Numbered from the stretch's first letter, positions 1-8,284 are shown. The stretch is DNA of 18,286 nt from PHAA01 sp964584415 (GCA_964584415.1 CAZOZX010000039.1:1-18286); one strand, 5' to 3'. The notes: generated by a model not told the origin, from the sequence alone. Translations and numbers: made by a program.

Positions 1-533
1 CAATACAACATGGATTGCAGATAATCCTGGGGGCGGCGGTCCAGGTGGTAAACCTTTTGGATAGTCTCGGTATCGCCGATGATGTCCATCAATACCTGCT
101 CCACCCCGGCAGCCTTTAATTCTCCAGCTGTTTCTTGGTTCACAAGCCCGCTGTGCACTATGATCTGCAAACCCTGCTGGCTGGCATCGGCTATAGCATC
201 CATGAATGGCAGCAAGGGCACCTCGCCCTTGTGATTGGCCCCGCCGCTGACCAGTATCCCTTTACAGCCCATGTTCACCAACTGTCCGGTTACCTGTCTG
301 AGGATACCGGGAGTGGGGGCGGCAATCATACTCTGCAGCAGGCGCGCGTCACAATGATCACAGCGGCAGGCACAGGCTGCACCGGTAATACTTACATTCA
401 CAAATGAATTGGCATGGTTCTCATAGTATTGATTCTGGTAGTGTTTGGCCCCCGGGGCGCAAAACCAGATTCGCGGGGGAAACTGCTGACGGATCTGCCA
501 GGCCCGGGCCACTTGGGTTGCTGCCGATGTCAT
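1..533 (-). CDS. Radical SAM protein, LipS1/LipS2-type lipoyl synthase (3' end cut by window edge)
   Basis: About 177 residues are visible; the gene runs off the left edge. It starts at ATG 533-531, one base after the stop of the preceding radical SAM gene, with GGAG upstream. Cysteines C54, C58 and C61 (ACACRCDHC) form the CX3CX2C motif that binds the radical SAM [4Fe-4S] cluster; C56 is an extra cysteine. A glycine-rich SGGANHKGE stretch follows in the usual barrel position. Seen: the radical SAM motif, and position last in a run of sLpl-like ligase, LipT-like flavoprotein and another radical SAM protein. Known: LipS1 and LipS2 are two radical SAM proteins that together insert sulfur into octanoyl groups, and their genes cluster with sLpl(AB) and lipT. 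Inference: this and its neighbour are that pair. I cannot tell which is LipS1 and which LipS2. A generic radical SAM enzyme is the alternative. Confidence 0.8.
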   Translation of the reverse strand, partial: MTSAATQVARAWQIRQQFPPRIWFCAPGAKHYQNQYYENHANSFVNVSITGAACACRCDHCDARLLQSMIAAPTPGILRQVTGQLVNMGCKGILVSGGANHKGEVPLLPFMDAIADASQQGLQIIVHSGLVNQETAGELKAAGVEQVLMDIIGDTETIQKVYHLDRRPQDYLQSMLY

Positions 534-534
534 C

Positions 535-1575
535 CTATTCAACTCCATCCCATAACTGGGGAATTATAATGCCCAAACCTTCGGTTCCTGGTATAAACGG
601 ATAGTTACGCATGGGCTCGCTGGCCCGTTCATTGCCGAAGGGCCGGTTGCAGGCCACCTGGCCATCTTCACCTGGGCAACCCGAGGTCACAAAGGCCTCG
701 CCCTTACCCAGGTAAGGCTGGATATCGACGCCAAAATCAATAATACGTCCCTCCGGTGAAAAATGCATATTTTCAATACTGGTTATACCTTCATTGATCA
801 GGTAACGGGCCATCTGGATCCGGCGATATTGACCCAGGGGTGGCTGGGGATGACTATATAATACACTGCCATCCTCCGGGTAGAAAGAAAACAGGTGAGT
901 CAGGGCTCCTAGCCGGTAAGCCAGGTTAATCGCCGCCACCATTTCCTCTTCTGTCTCGCCCAGGCCCACAATCAGGTGGATTCCGGCCCGGTAGGGTCCA
1001 AATATCTCGGCTGCGGCCGCCAGGGTGTTCCAGAAAACCTCCCAGCGGTGCGGTCCCCGGACCCCGGCTCCGCGATTCTGTACAAATAAAGGTTCAGTAG
1101 CTGCATCGACAGCTACCCCGATACGGTCGGCCCCGGCCGCTTTAAGGCGGTAAAGGTCGTCGGGGATCTTCATAACAGTTGGAGCCACCAGGGCGCTGAC
1201 CGGTAAACCGGTTTTGGCTCTTACCTGCTCGATCACCTGGCAGGTGTCATCGACCGAGTGCCGGTGGGTGATCATGGAGACACACACCCGTTTAAACGGA
1301 TGGCTGCCCGCTTCAACCCGAGTCAGAATATCCTCCAGCTCATAAGTGGGCCACTTTACCCTGATAAAGGTCTTGGATGAATCTTCGCAGCGGTTCCGGG
1401 CTAATCCGCAATAGCTGCAGGAAGCCGCGCAGCCAAGTTCATAGGTAAGCAAAAGATTCAGGCATTTGCATTTCGATTGGGGCATAAATCTGCCTCTTTC
1501 CATGCCCAGGCAGATGGCTCCGGCCAGGCTGGTTTGCACATATTGAGGACTTTCCTGGGCAGTCAGCATTGTCAT
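535..1575 (-). CDS. Radical SAM protein, LipS1/LipS2-type lipoyl synthase
   Basis: A complete 346-residue protein. C49, C53 and C56 in GCAASCSYCG form the CX3CX2C radical SAM cluster site. The motif LIVGLGETEEE (201-211) matches the glycine-rich barrel region of biotin-synthase-like radical SAM enzymes. Near the C-terminus, C300 and C309 (TSGCPG, ACNRPFGNE) could bind a second auxiliary cluster, which sulfur-inserting enzymes need as sulfur donor. Start: ATG 1575 with GAAGGGAAG upstream; an in-frame ATG at 1569 is possible. It lies 31 bases after the corrected lipT stop and is followed immediately by another radical SAM gene. By context this is one of the LipS1/LipS2 pair that converts protein-bound octanoate to lipoate. 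Biotin synthase or LipA proper are less likely because LipA's N-terminal CX4CX5C motif is absent. Confidence 0.85.
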   Translation of the reverse strand: MTMLTAQESPQYVQTSLAGAICLGMERGRFMPQSKCKCLNLLLTYELGCAASCSYCGLARNRCEDSSKTFIRVKWPTYELEDILTRVEAGSHPFKRVCVSMITHRHSVDDTCQVIEQVRAKTGLPVSALVAPTVMKIPDDLYRLKAAGADRIGVAVDAATEPLFVQNRGAGVRGPHRWEVFWNTLAAAAEIFGPYRAGIHLIVGLGETEEEMVAAINLAYRLGALTHLFSFYPEDGSVLYSHPQPPLGQYRRIQMARYLINEGITSIENMHFSPEGRIIDFGVDIQPYLGKGEAFVTSGCPGEDGQVACNRPFGNERASEPMRNYPFIPGTEGLGIIIPQLWDGVE

Positions 1576-1608
1576 CTCTTCCCTTCGGTATAATTTTAGA
1601 TAAGGTTC

Positions 1609-1663
1609 AATTGAAACTTATCCAGGTTCGTTTTATCAACTTTTCAAACCCGGCTAGATCATC
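1609..1663. repeat. Left copy of 55-bp duplicate flanking assembly gap
   Basis: Bases 1609-1663 are identical to 1764-1818. The two copies directly abut the two sides of a run of exactly 100 N. A 55-base overlap is a common de Bruijn k-mer length, so the copies are most likely the shared end of two contigs and not a biological repeat. Confidence 0.95.
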
Positions 1664-1763
1664 NNNNNNNNNNNNNNNNNNNNNNNNNNNNNNNNNNNNN
1701 NNNNNNNNNNNNNNNNNNNNNNNNNNNNNNNNNNNNNNNNNNNNNNNNNNNNNNNNNNNNNNN
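1664..1763. other. Scaffold gap of 100 N, probably of zero true length
   Basis: There are exactly 100 unknown bases, the conventional placeholder size. Both flanks carry the same 55 bp. Removing the gap and one copy joins 1608 to 1764 and gives lipT an in-frame TGA stop straddling the join, followed by a normal 31-base spacer to the next gene. That restores a sensible gene structure. Confidence 0.9.
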
Positions 1764-1818
1764 AATTGAAACTTATCCAGGTTCGTTTTATCAACTTTTC
1801 AAACCCGGCTAGATCATC
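1764..1818. repeat. Right copy of 55-bp duplicate flanking assembly gap
   Basis: This copy is identical to 1609-1663. It encodes the last 18 residues of LipT on the minus strand. Only this copy is needed for an intact gene. Confidence 0.95.
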
Positions 1819-2829
1819 AGTCCAGCAGCGATCCATTTCCAAACGCTGCGCCACCCCCCGATCTAAAAACCTTCCCAGCACTTCCCGCCAGCGCTGCGGA
1901 TACTGGGATAGCACTTGCAGATCGTTCTGTATAATTGCCTGGGCAGCTGTTTCGCCGGCTATTTGCCCGCTGACAATGGCATTCATGATACCGCCCCCGG
2001 TAATCGGATGGGCCAGACCGGCCGCATCTCCCGCCAGCAGCATATTCCCGGCTTGGGTAACTGGCAGGGGACCGCCCACCGGAATTAGCCCGGAGGTCTT
2101 AGCGGCGGGTTGAGTGCCTCTGATTTTATCCTCCCGCACCAGGCTGGTAATAAATCCATCTACTAACCGCGGTAACCGGTCCTTATAGGGCAGGCTTACA
2201 CCCACTCCTACATTGGCATGCCAGCCTTTGGGGAAAAGCCAGGCGTATCCGCCATGGTATTCAGGCTTGAAATAAATATCGGTCGAGTATTGCTGCTGAC
2301 ACAGGGGCAGGTTGTATTGCAGGCCGACCATGAAATTCCGGTTACGGCTGTTCATCCATCCGCCCACCGCTGAACGCGGGCCGTCGGCGCCAATTATGAC
2401 CCGGCATTTTATGGCCACAGGTTCTTGATTATTATTACTGATGACTAAGCCTTGATCGGTTTTGGCGATGGCTTTGGTGCCGGAGCAAACCTCCGCTCCC
2501 GCTTCCCGGGCGGCATCGACCAGGCTGGCATCAAATACCCTGCGGTCCAGCATATAACCGGGTCCCGCCAGGGTAGAAACCAATTCATCATTTATGAAGG
2601 TTAACAGGGTGTCAATTCTCTGCACCACTGCTCCTTTAACCAGAGGTACGTATCCCCGCACCTGGTTGGGGACATATTCAGCGCATTGGACCGGACTGCC
2701 CGGATTGGTGTGGGCGTCTATCAGCAGTACCTTTGACCCGTTATGGCAGGCTGCCCGGGCCGCGCTGGCCCCGGCTGGTCCCGCTCCTACTACCACTAAA
2801 TCATAGGTGTCGCTCTGCATGGTAATCAC
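1764..2829 (-). CDS. lipT: LipT-like FAD-dependent oxidoreductase (geranylgeranyl reductase family)
   Basis: A 355-residue flavoprotein when the false gap is collapsed; it then ends ISFN followed by TGA at the seam (first base inside the 55-bp repeat, the other two at 1608-1607). The N-terminus has the Rossmann FAD motif GAGPAG (15-20 from GTG). GDAAGLAHPITGGG in the C-terminal half is the second FAD-binding signature of the geranylgeranyl reductase/PHBH-like family. The start is either GTG 2829, overlapping the ligase stop by 4 bases (GTGA), or ATG 2820. In sLpl(AB)-LipS1-LipS2 loci a flavoprotein of this family, LipT, has been proposed to supply electrons for lipoyl synthesis. The symbol rests on that context; by sequence alone only the flavoprotein family can be claimed. 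Confidence 0.82.
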
Positions 2830-3899
2830 CGGTCCTGTTCCAGCGCCAGGTTAATGACCTGACTAAAATCATCGGCATTTACTCCAGGGATCTGGACTTC
2901 ATTTTGCCCAAAAAACCCCTGTACGGTTTTTATAACTTCGGCCGGTAAGCTGGAGGAATTCTTCAGTACCGCCTCCAGGTCTAGAATGCTCCGTTCCGGG
3001 TAAACAAAGAAGTCCCCGGTTATGAAAGCACTCTTGATACACTGCCGTCCCTGGTCGGCCCGCACGGATGCCCTGATCAGCCCGCCCGGGGTCTTCAACT
3101 CCGCAATTTTCAAGTCATTAGCCTGGGGCAGGACTCTCTGTCCTCTGATCCAGGCTTCGGATTCAAATAGAGGTAATTCGCGCTGCAGGGCTTCTATTTC
3201 CGCCTCGGTCAGCCCGCCCGGTTCCAGAGTTATGCCCAGGACTTCGGATATCCCTTCCGCCAATGCCGCTTTGATCTCGTTCATTGGCGGCAGGTAGCCC
3301 AGGACCTCTTTCAAACAGATTACCCGCTGCCGGAAGGAATCGATCTGTTTGTCTTCCAGCTTTTTGATGGGCAGTTTTAGAGCGTTTATCATGGTATCAA
3401 CGTCGAAGTCGGTTAACAGGGTTCCCTGGTAGAGAAAAGCCCCGCCCAGTTCGGTTCCCCCGGTTCCGGATATTTTACGCCCGCCCACCTCGATATCGTT
3501 GGCCGGTCTATATTTAGCTTGGACCCCCAGGCGGGCCAATCCGGCTACCACACTCTCGCACATCAGCCGGTACATATCCTCGAGTTTCTTAGGAATCCCG
3601 GGGGTATCTTTGGGCGCATAAAGCTCCCAGCCCAGCTGCGATTCATCCCAGTAGAGATTGCCGCCCCCAGTTATACGCCGGTTGATGTCTATCCCATGCT
3701 GGCGGCAATATTCTTCTTCTACCTCCAGTTCGACTGCCTGGTGATAGCCCACCAGTACGCAGTGCGGTGAAAACTGGAGATAGCGCACCGTATTCGGCAC
3801 CAGGCCGGCACTGCGGGCATTGAGAATCACCTTGTCCAGGGCCATGTTGGTCGCCGCGGGCAGCGATCCGGTATCCAGTAAACGCCACTTCGTTGTCAT
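2826..3899 (-). CDS. Lipoate-protein ligase, sLpl(AB)-like
   Basis: A 357-residue lipoate ligase. RRITGGGNLYWD (74-85) is the family's lipoate/adenylate-binding loop. NDIEVGGRKISG (134-145) carries the conserved catalytic lysine K142, followed by the FLYQGTLL strand. About 150 residues beyond the catalytic core suggest a fused LplB-like accessory domain, as in sLpl(AB). Such ligases activate lipoate or octanoate with ATP and load it on a target lysine. It begins 4 bases after the stop of the second GcvH-like carrier and overlaps lipT by 4 bases, so carrier, ligase and LipT should be made together. Inference: it octanoylates or lipoylates that carrier, and LipS1/LipS2 then add sulfur. A biotin ligase is excluded by the motifs. 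Confidence 0.88.
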   Translation of the reverse strand: MTTKWRLLDTGSLPAATNMALDKVILNARSAGLVPNTVRYLQFSPHCVLVGYHQAVELEVEEEYCRQHGIDINRRITGGGNLYWDESQLGWELYAPKDTPGIPKKLEDMYRLMCESVVAGLARLGVQAKYRPANDIEVGGRKISGTGGTELGGAFLYQGTLLTDFDVDTMINALKLPIKKLEDKQIDSFRQRVICLKEVLGYLPPMNEIKAALAEGISEVLGITLEPGGLTEAEIEALQRELPLFESEAWIRGQRVLPQANDLKIAELKTPGGLIRASVRADQGRQCIKSAFITGDFFVYPERSILDLEAVLKNSSSLPAEVIKTVQGFFGQNEVQIPGVNADDFSQVINLALEQDR

Positions 3900-3903
3900 A
3901 TAA

Positions 3904-4326
3904 CTACCCTGCTATCTCTTCCCGGGCAGCTTGTTGGGCCACCCAATCCTGGTATTGCTCGGCATTCATCAAGTCTTTGAGCTCATCTATGTTGCTTAGG
4001 TGGATTTTAAACAACCAGCCTGCTCCGTAAGCGTCAGCATTGACCTGGCGTGGATTAGTCACCACTTCCGGATTGTTCTCCAGAATTATTCCTGACAGCG
4101 GAGCGGCCAGATTACCAACCCATTTCCCCGATTCAATTGAACCTAATCTATCGCCTTTTCGGCAGGTAACCCCCCTGGCCACTAGTTCCAGATAAAGCAC
4201 GTCGCCGATGTTTTCCTGCCCGAAATCACTCATCCCGATGATCGCCTCGTCGCCGCTCAGTTTTACCCAGAAATCGTTGGCGTTATAGAGGAGATCCGTG
4301 GGTACCTCGTAATATTTACAGCTCAT
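3904..4326 (-). CDS. GcvH-like lipoyl carrier protein (LbpA-like), copy 2
   Basis: 140 residues with the glycine cleavage H protein fold signature: N-terminal DFWVKLSGDEAIIGMSDFG, then IESGKWVGNLAAPLSG with the presumed lipoyl lysine K68, and a C-terminal YGAGWLFKI. The context is not glycine cleavage: no gcvP or gcvT is present, and the gene sits between two lipoate ligases. The segment around the lysine (SGKWVG) differs from the typical GcvH ESVKA. Lipoate-binding proteins (LbpA) of the sHdr sulfur oxidation system are GcvH-like and co-occur with sLpl(AB), LipS1, LipS2 and LipT, exactly the genes next door. Start ATG 4326 has GGAGG 7 bases upstream. Role as carrier of electrons or of a bound intermediate is inferred. 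An ordinary GcvH is the alternative. Confidence 0.85.
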   Translation of the reverse strand: MSCKYYEVPTDLLYNANDFWVKLSGDEAIIGMSDFGQENIGDVLYLELVARGVTCRKGDRLGSIESGKWVGNLAAPLSGIILENNPEVVTNPRQVNADAYGAGWLFKIHLSNIDELKDLMNAEQYQDWVAQQAAREEIAG

Positions 4327-4342
4327 AATTTTTCCTCCTTAA

Positions 4343-5293
4343 TCAAACCGCCTGTATAGCAGTCAGCAGATCCTCTTTCCAGGGCTGCCCCACAATATCT
4401 GTAAAAGACTTGGGATCAATCTGCGCGGGACCAACCATCTTCAGCTCCTCAACCCTGCCTTCCCGGACCAGTACCGCTGCCGTCAGCTCCGGGCTGAGTT
4501 TCTGTTCCAGCAGCATTACCCCTTCAGCCACCTTGATCCTTCTCTGGCTATAACGGCGCCCGGGCATCTTCAGCCATTCCCCGGTGTTGATCCGGTTAAA
4601 GATTTCACCAGCCTTATCGTTCAGTTCCTGATCCGCCGGCATCGGCTGTAAATCTCCCCACTGCTCGGCATAGCGATCCACCAGACGAGCCGCTACCTGA
4701 TTATAGTCTACTGGGTCTTCAACCCAATCCTTAAGCGTAGTCATATTGGCCTGCATGGCCTGCCGGAAATGGTCCTGAAAGGATCGATGAGGAACACGCA
4801 TTACCCGGCTCATGGTATGGTAATCAAAATCAAGCAGGATATTACCTACATAGGCCACACATCCGCCGATATCACCACAAGCATTACCGGAACATTTCTT
4901 CCCGTCCGCTACGATATCGGCTGGTTCTTTAACCTGGGCCGGCAGCCCGTAATCCTTATATACTGACACGGCTGGCTGCAGGAAATGCTGGTAATAGCGC
5001 TGTCGGTGCAATGGCAGGCGCGGGTTATCCCGTTTCAGCACCAGCTGGAAAAACACCTGCCGCTGGTCGAGATATACTACACCCCCGCCGGTCTCGCGGC
5101 GAAATACCGGGATCCCGGTTTGAGTGCAAAATTCGTGGTCAATCTCCTGGTCATAGTCGTCATGCAGACCCAGGCACACATAAGGGGAAGTTGGACAGCA
5201 GATGATCAAACCTTCACGACCCAGGTATGCCAGGGCATGATAATAGCATTGAGTTTCCCACCAGCTGATGGCGCCCAGGTCGTATAAATCCAT
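4343..5293 (-). CDS. Lipoate-protein ligase (LplA family), copy 2
   Basis: 316 residues. FRRETGGGVVYLD (64-76) is the substrate loop, and PADIVADGKKCSG (124-136) carries the conserved lysine K133, followed by YVGNILLDFDYHTM. The C-terminal third (about 200-316) resembles an LplB-type accessory domain. It is clearly different from the 2826-3899 ligase, with little similarity outside the motifs, so it is not a recent duplication and may serve another carrier. It lies between a DUF6506 gene and the second GcvH-like gene. Start ATG 5293 has GGGGAGG 10 bases upstream. Several cysteines (C16, C32, C33, C40) lie in the N-terminal half; their meaning is unknown. An octanoyltransferase of the LipM/LipL type is possible because these share the fold. 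Confidence 0.85.
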   Translation of the reverse strand: MDLYDLGAISWWETQCYYHALAYLGREGLIICCPTSPYVCLGLHDDYDQEIDHEFCTQTGIPVFRRETGGGVVYLDQRQVFFQLVLKRDNPRLPLHRQRYYQHFLQPAVSVYKDYGLPAQVKEPADIVADGKKCSGNACGDIGGCVAYVGNILLDFDYHTMSRVMRVPHRSFQDHFRQAMQANMTTLKDWVEDPVDYNQVAARLVDRYAEQWGDLQPMPADQELNDKAGEIFNRINTGEWLKMPGRRYSQRRIKVAEGVMLLEQKLSPELTAAVLVREGRVEELKMVGPAQIDPKSFTDIVGQPWKEDLLTAIQAV

Positions 5294-5320
5294 GGCTATC
5301 CAACCTCCCCTCGCGGCTGA

Positions 5321-5626
5321 TTAAAAAATTTCATCTCCGCTTTTGAATCCAAGCCCGGGGTGATGATCGAAACGTACCACCCCGATCACTGCTTTGCCTT
5401 CTACTGCTTTCTTGATCATGGCGGTGCCTTCAATGCCAAACCCAGCACAGAGTTCAATCGCTCCGATCCCGCCGGCTACCATTTCCTGAGCCACTTTAAC
5501 CGCCATAGCATAATCTTTGACTCCCACTACGGTCAGTTCCACTACCGGGGTTTCTACCACCGCCCGGTCCTTCAAGTAATCGGCTTCTGGGGCAACAAAT
5601 ATAAAACCTGCCTTTAAATCTGCCAT
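5321..5626 (-). CDS. DUF6506 family protein
   Basis: A 101-residue soluble protein without signal peptide or membrane segment. I recognise the DUF6506 pattern: GFIFVAPEADYLKDRAVVET, VELTVVGVKDYAMAVKVA, GIGAIELCAGFG, and the C-terminal GVVRFDHHPGLGFKSGDE. The invariant-looking C, H, H and D residues in the second half could line an active site or metal site. No function is known to me. The start ATG 5626 has AAAGGAG about 8 bases upstream. It sits between the Fe-S protein and the lipoate ligase, so it belongs to the same transcript; a role linked to lipoate or the flavo-Fe-S pair is only guilt by association. Confidence 0.85.
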   Translation of the reverse strand: MADLKAGFIFVAPEADYLKDRAVVETPVVELTVVGVKDYAMAVKVAQEMVAGGIGAIELCAGFGIEGTAMIKKAVEGKAVIGVVRFDHHPGLGFKSGDEIF

Positions 5627-5645
5627 TATATCCAGCTCCTTTCTA

Positions 5646-6809
5646 TTAACCCATTGCTTCGAGGATTAGCTGACTGATGTCCATAACCCGTATCGGTAAT
5701 TTGGCTTCCCGGATTGCAGTGGTCAGCATCGTTTCGCATTGCTGGCAGGCCGAGACTACGATGGCCGCCCCGGTAGCTTTTATCTCTTCCAACCGCAGGC
5801 GGGCTATTTGCGCGGCCACCTCCGGGGCGACACTCTGCAGGTTACCGCCGCCTCCGCAGCACAGCGCATCCTGGCGATTATGCTGCAGTTCGACGAATTC
5901 CACTCCGGGTATGCTATTGATGATCTCCCGCGGTGCATCATACACACCGCTGTTCCGTCCCAGGTCGCAGGGATCGTGATAGGTCACTACTTCGTCCAGG
6001 TCGTTCAGTTCAATTTTGCCTTCTCTAATCAGTTGGGCCAGGTATTCGGTGGTATGCATTACCTTTAGGTCATAACCCTCCAGGGCTTCCGCCGCGTCAT
6101 GTTTCCAGACGTGATAGCAGGAAGGGCAGCTGGCTATCAGGGTATGAATACCGAGTTCCTTGATACGGTTGACGTTATGGCGGATAAACTCATCGGCATT
6201 TTCCGTAAAACCAGATCCGATCAGGGGAAATCCGCAGCACCATTCATCCCCGCCCATGGTGGCAAAGTCCACCCCGGCTTCGGTTAATATCTCCGCTACC
6301 GCCAGGGCTACCTCGGAGGCCTGGGGGAAGAATGAAGAAACGCAGCCGACAAAATAGGCGACTTCGGCTCCTGCCCGGGGTTCCAAATCCTCTGGATTGT
6401 CAAGATCCTGGGCCCATTCCAACCGGCCTTCATTATCCAAGGTGGTAATGTTGCGGTTGGCCATCAGGTTGTCCCGGATGGCATCGTAGGCTTTGGGCTC
6501 CTTGCCCAGCTCGGCGATACGGCGGCGAAGGTCCAGCCACAACCGGCGGGTATCGATGTCGGTAGAGCATTCATTGGCACAGGCCCCGCACAGGGTACAC
6601 TGGGCGATGCGATTGACAAATTCTTCAGGTATCTCGGCACCCTGCTGTTTGGAGAACAATTCCCGGGCCATACTGATCTTGCCGCGCGGAGTGGCTGATT
6701 CCCAACCGACTACCCTGTAAACCGGACATTCACTGCGGCAGTAACCACAACGGGCACATATTAATGCTTCTTTTTCAAAATTGGTGTACGGGCTGGCTTC
6801 TTTACTCAT
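5646..6809 (-). CDS. (Fe-S)-binding protein with two CCG domains (GlcF/HdrD-like)
   Basis: 387 residues. Two ferredoxin-type clusters come first: C18, C21, C24, C28 and C71, C74, C77, C81. Two complete CCG (cysteine-rich) domains follow: C156, C191-C192, C228, C231 and C281, C317-C318, C355, C358. In HdrB/HdrD, CCG domains bind noncubane [4Fe-4S] clusters at which a disulfide is cleaved; the same architecture occurs in GlcF and in anaerobic glycerol-3-phosphate dehydrogenase subunit C. No membrane segment is seen, so it is probably cytoplasmic. It starts 3 bases after the stop of the GlcD-like gene, its likely partner. Inference: it passes electrons between the flavoprotein and a lipoyl disulfide on a neighbouring carrier. 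A glycolate or lactate dehydrogenase subunit is the conventional alternative. Confidence 0.85.
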   Translation of the reverse strand: MSKEASPYTNFEKEALICARCGYCRSECPVYRVVGWESATPRGKISMARELFSKQQGAEIPEEFVNRIAQCTLCGACANECSTDIDTRRLWLDLRRRIAELGKEPKAYDAIRDNLMANRNITTLDNEGRLEWAQDLDNPEDLEPRAGAEVAYFVGCVSSFFPQASEVALAVAEILTEAGVDFATMGGDEWCCGFPLIGSGFTENADEFIRHNVNRIKELGIHTLIASCPSCYHVWKHDAAEALEGYDLKVMHTTEYLAQLIREGKIELNDLDEVVTYHDPCDLGRNSGVYDAPREIINSIPGVEFVELQHNRQDALCCGGGGNLQSVAPEVAAQIARLRLEEIKATGAAIVVSACQQCETMLTTAIREAKLPIRVMDISQLILEAMG

Positions 6810-6812
6810 CAG

Positions 6813-8258
6813 CTACCACCCCTTCCCAAATAATTTTCTTACTACAGCTAAGGCCGACATGCCTACCGCATAATTGAAGGGATTTAGCATCAACGGGGCC
6901 TGATAAACTTTCCCCGGATTCATTATCCCGGCCGGATCCACGCTCTTCTTGCGGGCTCTCAGTGTTTCCAGCTGGGTGGCATTATGAATACGCCCGATCA
7001 TCGGCGAATTCCACAGACCTACTCCATAAGGATGGCCGCCGAAACGATAGCCTATATCGTGGATCTTCTTAACCAGGCTGAGATTGATGATATATTTGAT
7101 AGTATGAGTTTCGTCAGCATAGAAAGTAGTCATAACCGTAGCATAATCGGGGGTTACGACATGGCCATAGGAAAATAGATTCAGTTTATAAGCGCGCGAC
7201 ATTTTCTCCACATCGGCCAGGTATTGGGGCAAATTTTTGATGGGCAGCCATATTTCCGCACCCAGTACCGACGGCCCGCCCCTTTTCAATTTCATGGCCA
7301 GGAATCTTTCCTGCCATTCATGATCCGCGGTCGACTCATCCAGTTGGCGGACGGTACGGTCGGCGGTCAACTGGTCTATGATCACCTGGGCCTGCTGCAG
7401 CTCGGCTTCCGACCCCTCGTAATCCACACCCACCAGGTACCCGTTGTCAAGATTAGCCGGGGCTAATCCCAACCTCTTCATGGTCTTGAGACAAGCCTGG
7501 TCGGTAAAATGCATGTTATAGGGAACTTCCGGCCATTTGATCAGGCTGTGCATGGTCTCCAGCATTTTCACGCTGGTCGGCAAGTGGAGGAGAAAATGTT
7601 TCATCTCTGTTAAGCGGCGTACTGCCATTTCCAACTGGGTAACTATCCCCAGGGTACCTTCCGATTGGGCGTAGCGGAACAGGGATGGTTTACTGTCATG
7701 AGTGAGGGTAAGTATCTTGCCCTCGGGAGTTACTACTTCGATCGAATGAACCTGAGCGGGAAAACTGCCGTATTTCAAACTGCCGATCCCATAGCCCATC
7801 ATGCAGAACCACCCGCCGATCGTTGCTGCCGGCGCACTGCTTGGATATGATTTGGCTGCTAATTGGTGGGGCTGTAAATGTTGTTCCAATTCGCTCCAGG
7901 TGGTACCGGCTTTGACGGTAACCGTCATATTGGCTTGATCGATGTTAACTACGCCCTTGATCTGGTTCAGATCCAGCAGTATCCCTCTTTTAATCGGCAC
8001 CGAATCAAAATATACGGTGGATCCTCCCGCCCTCGGGGTAACCGGTATATTGTTTTGGAAGGCGGTTTTCATTATATCCGCAACCTCAGCGGTATTGGCT
8101 GGCCGCACCACTAAATCGGGCAGGGTGCTGAACAACGGGTCGACCAGCAAAGACGGTACCGGGGCTAAATCACGGCTGTAGAGAGATCTTTCATAAATGG
8201 AATCAGTAGCCCGGTCCCCATATTTCTCAAGTATTGACTGAATTACTTCATTACGCAC
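6813..8258 (-). CDS. FAD-binding oxidoreductase, GlcD/FAD-linked oxidase C family
   Basis: 481 residues. An FAD_binding_4 domain occupies about 45-220, with the pyrophosphate loop PRAGGSTVYFDSVP (75-88) and ATIGGW (145-150). The FAD-linked oxidase C-terminal domain ends in DPAGIMNPGK (441-450), typical of GlcD, D-lactate dehydrogenase and LutC-unrelated VAO-family enzymes. A further 31 residues (hydrophobic, AVGMSALAVVRKLF) follow the usual end and might help membrane or partner contact. The start is GTG 8258 after AGGGGGG; the nearby ATG is out of frame. With the two-CCG Fe-S protein directly downstream it forms a GlcD/GlcF-like pair. Known substrates are 2-hydroxy acids. Being located between two lipoyl carriers, its true partner could instead be dihydrolipoyl protein; this is hypothesis. 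Confidence 0.85.
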   Translation of the reverse strand: MRNEVIQSILEKYGDRATDSIYERSLYSRDLAPVPSLLVDPLFSTLPDLVVRPANTAEVADIMKTAFQNNIPVTPRAGGSTVYFDSVPIKRGILLDLNQIKGVVNIDQANMTVTVKAGTTWSELEQHLQPHQLAAKSYPSSAPAATIGGWFCMMGYGIGSLKYGSFPAQVHSIEVVTPEGKILTLTHDSKPSLFRYAQSEGTLGIVTQLEMAVRRLTEMKHFLLHLPTSVKMLETMHSLIKWPEVPYNMHFTDQACLKTMKRLGLAPANLDNGYLVGVDYEGSEAELQQAQVIIDQLTADRTVRQLDESTADHEWQERFLAMKLKRGGPSVLGAEIWLPIKNLPQYLADVEKMSRAYKLNLFSYGHVVTPDYATVMTTFYADETHTIKYIINLSLVKKIHDIGYRFGGHPYGVGLWNSPMIGRIHNATQLETLRARKKSVDPAGIMNPGKVYQAPLMLNPFNYAVGMSALAVVRKLFGKGW

Positions 8259-8284
8259 CTGTTGTCCCCCCTAACCTGGGATTA

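Noticed and set aside
1609..1818. 55-bp direct repeats as an insertion site or mobile-element target
   Set aside because: They touch a 100-N gap exactly on both sides, no transposase or attachment motif is present, and collapsing them restores lipT.
1569..2113. Plus-strand ORFs across and beside the N gap
   Set aside because: They are antisense to the well-supported lipT gene and one is largely made of unknown residues.
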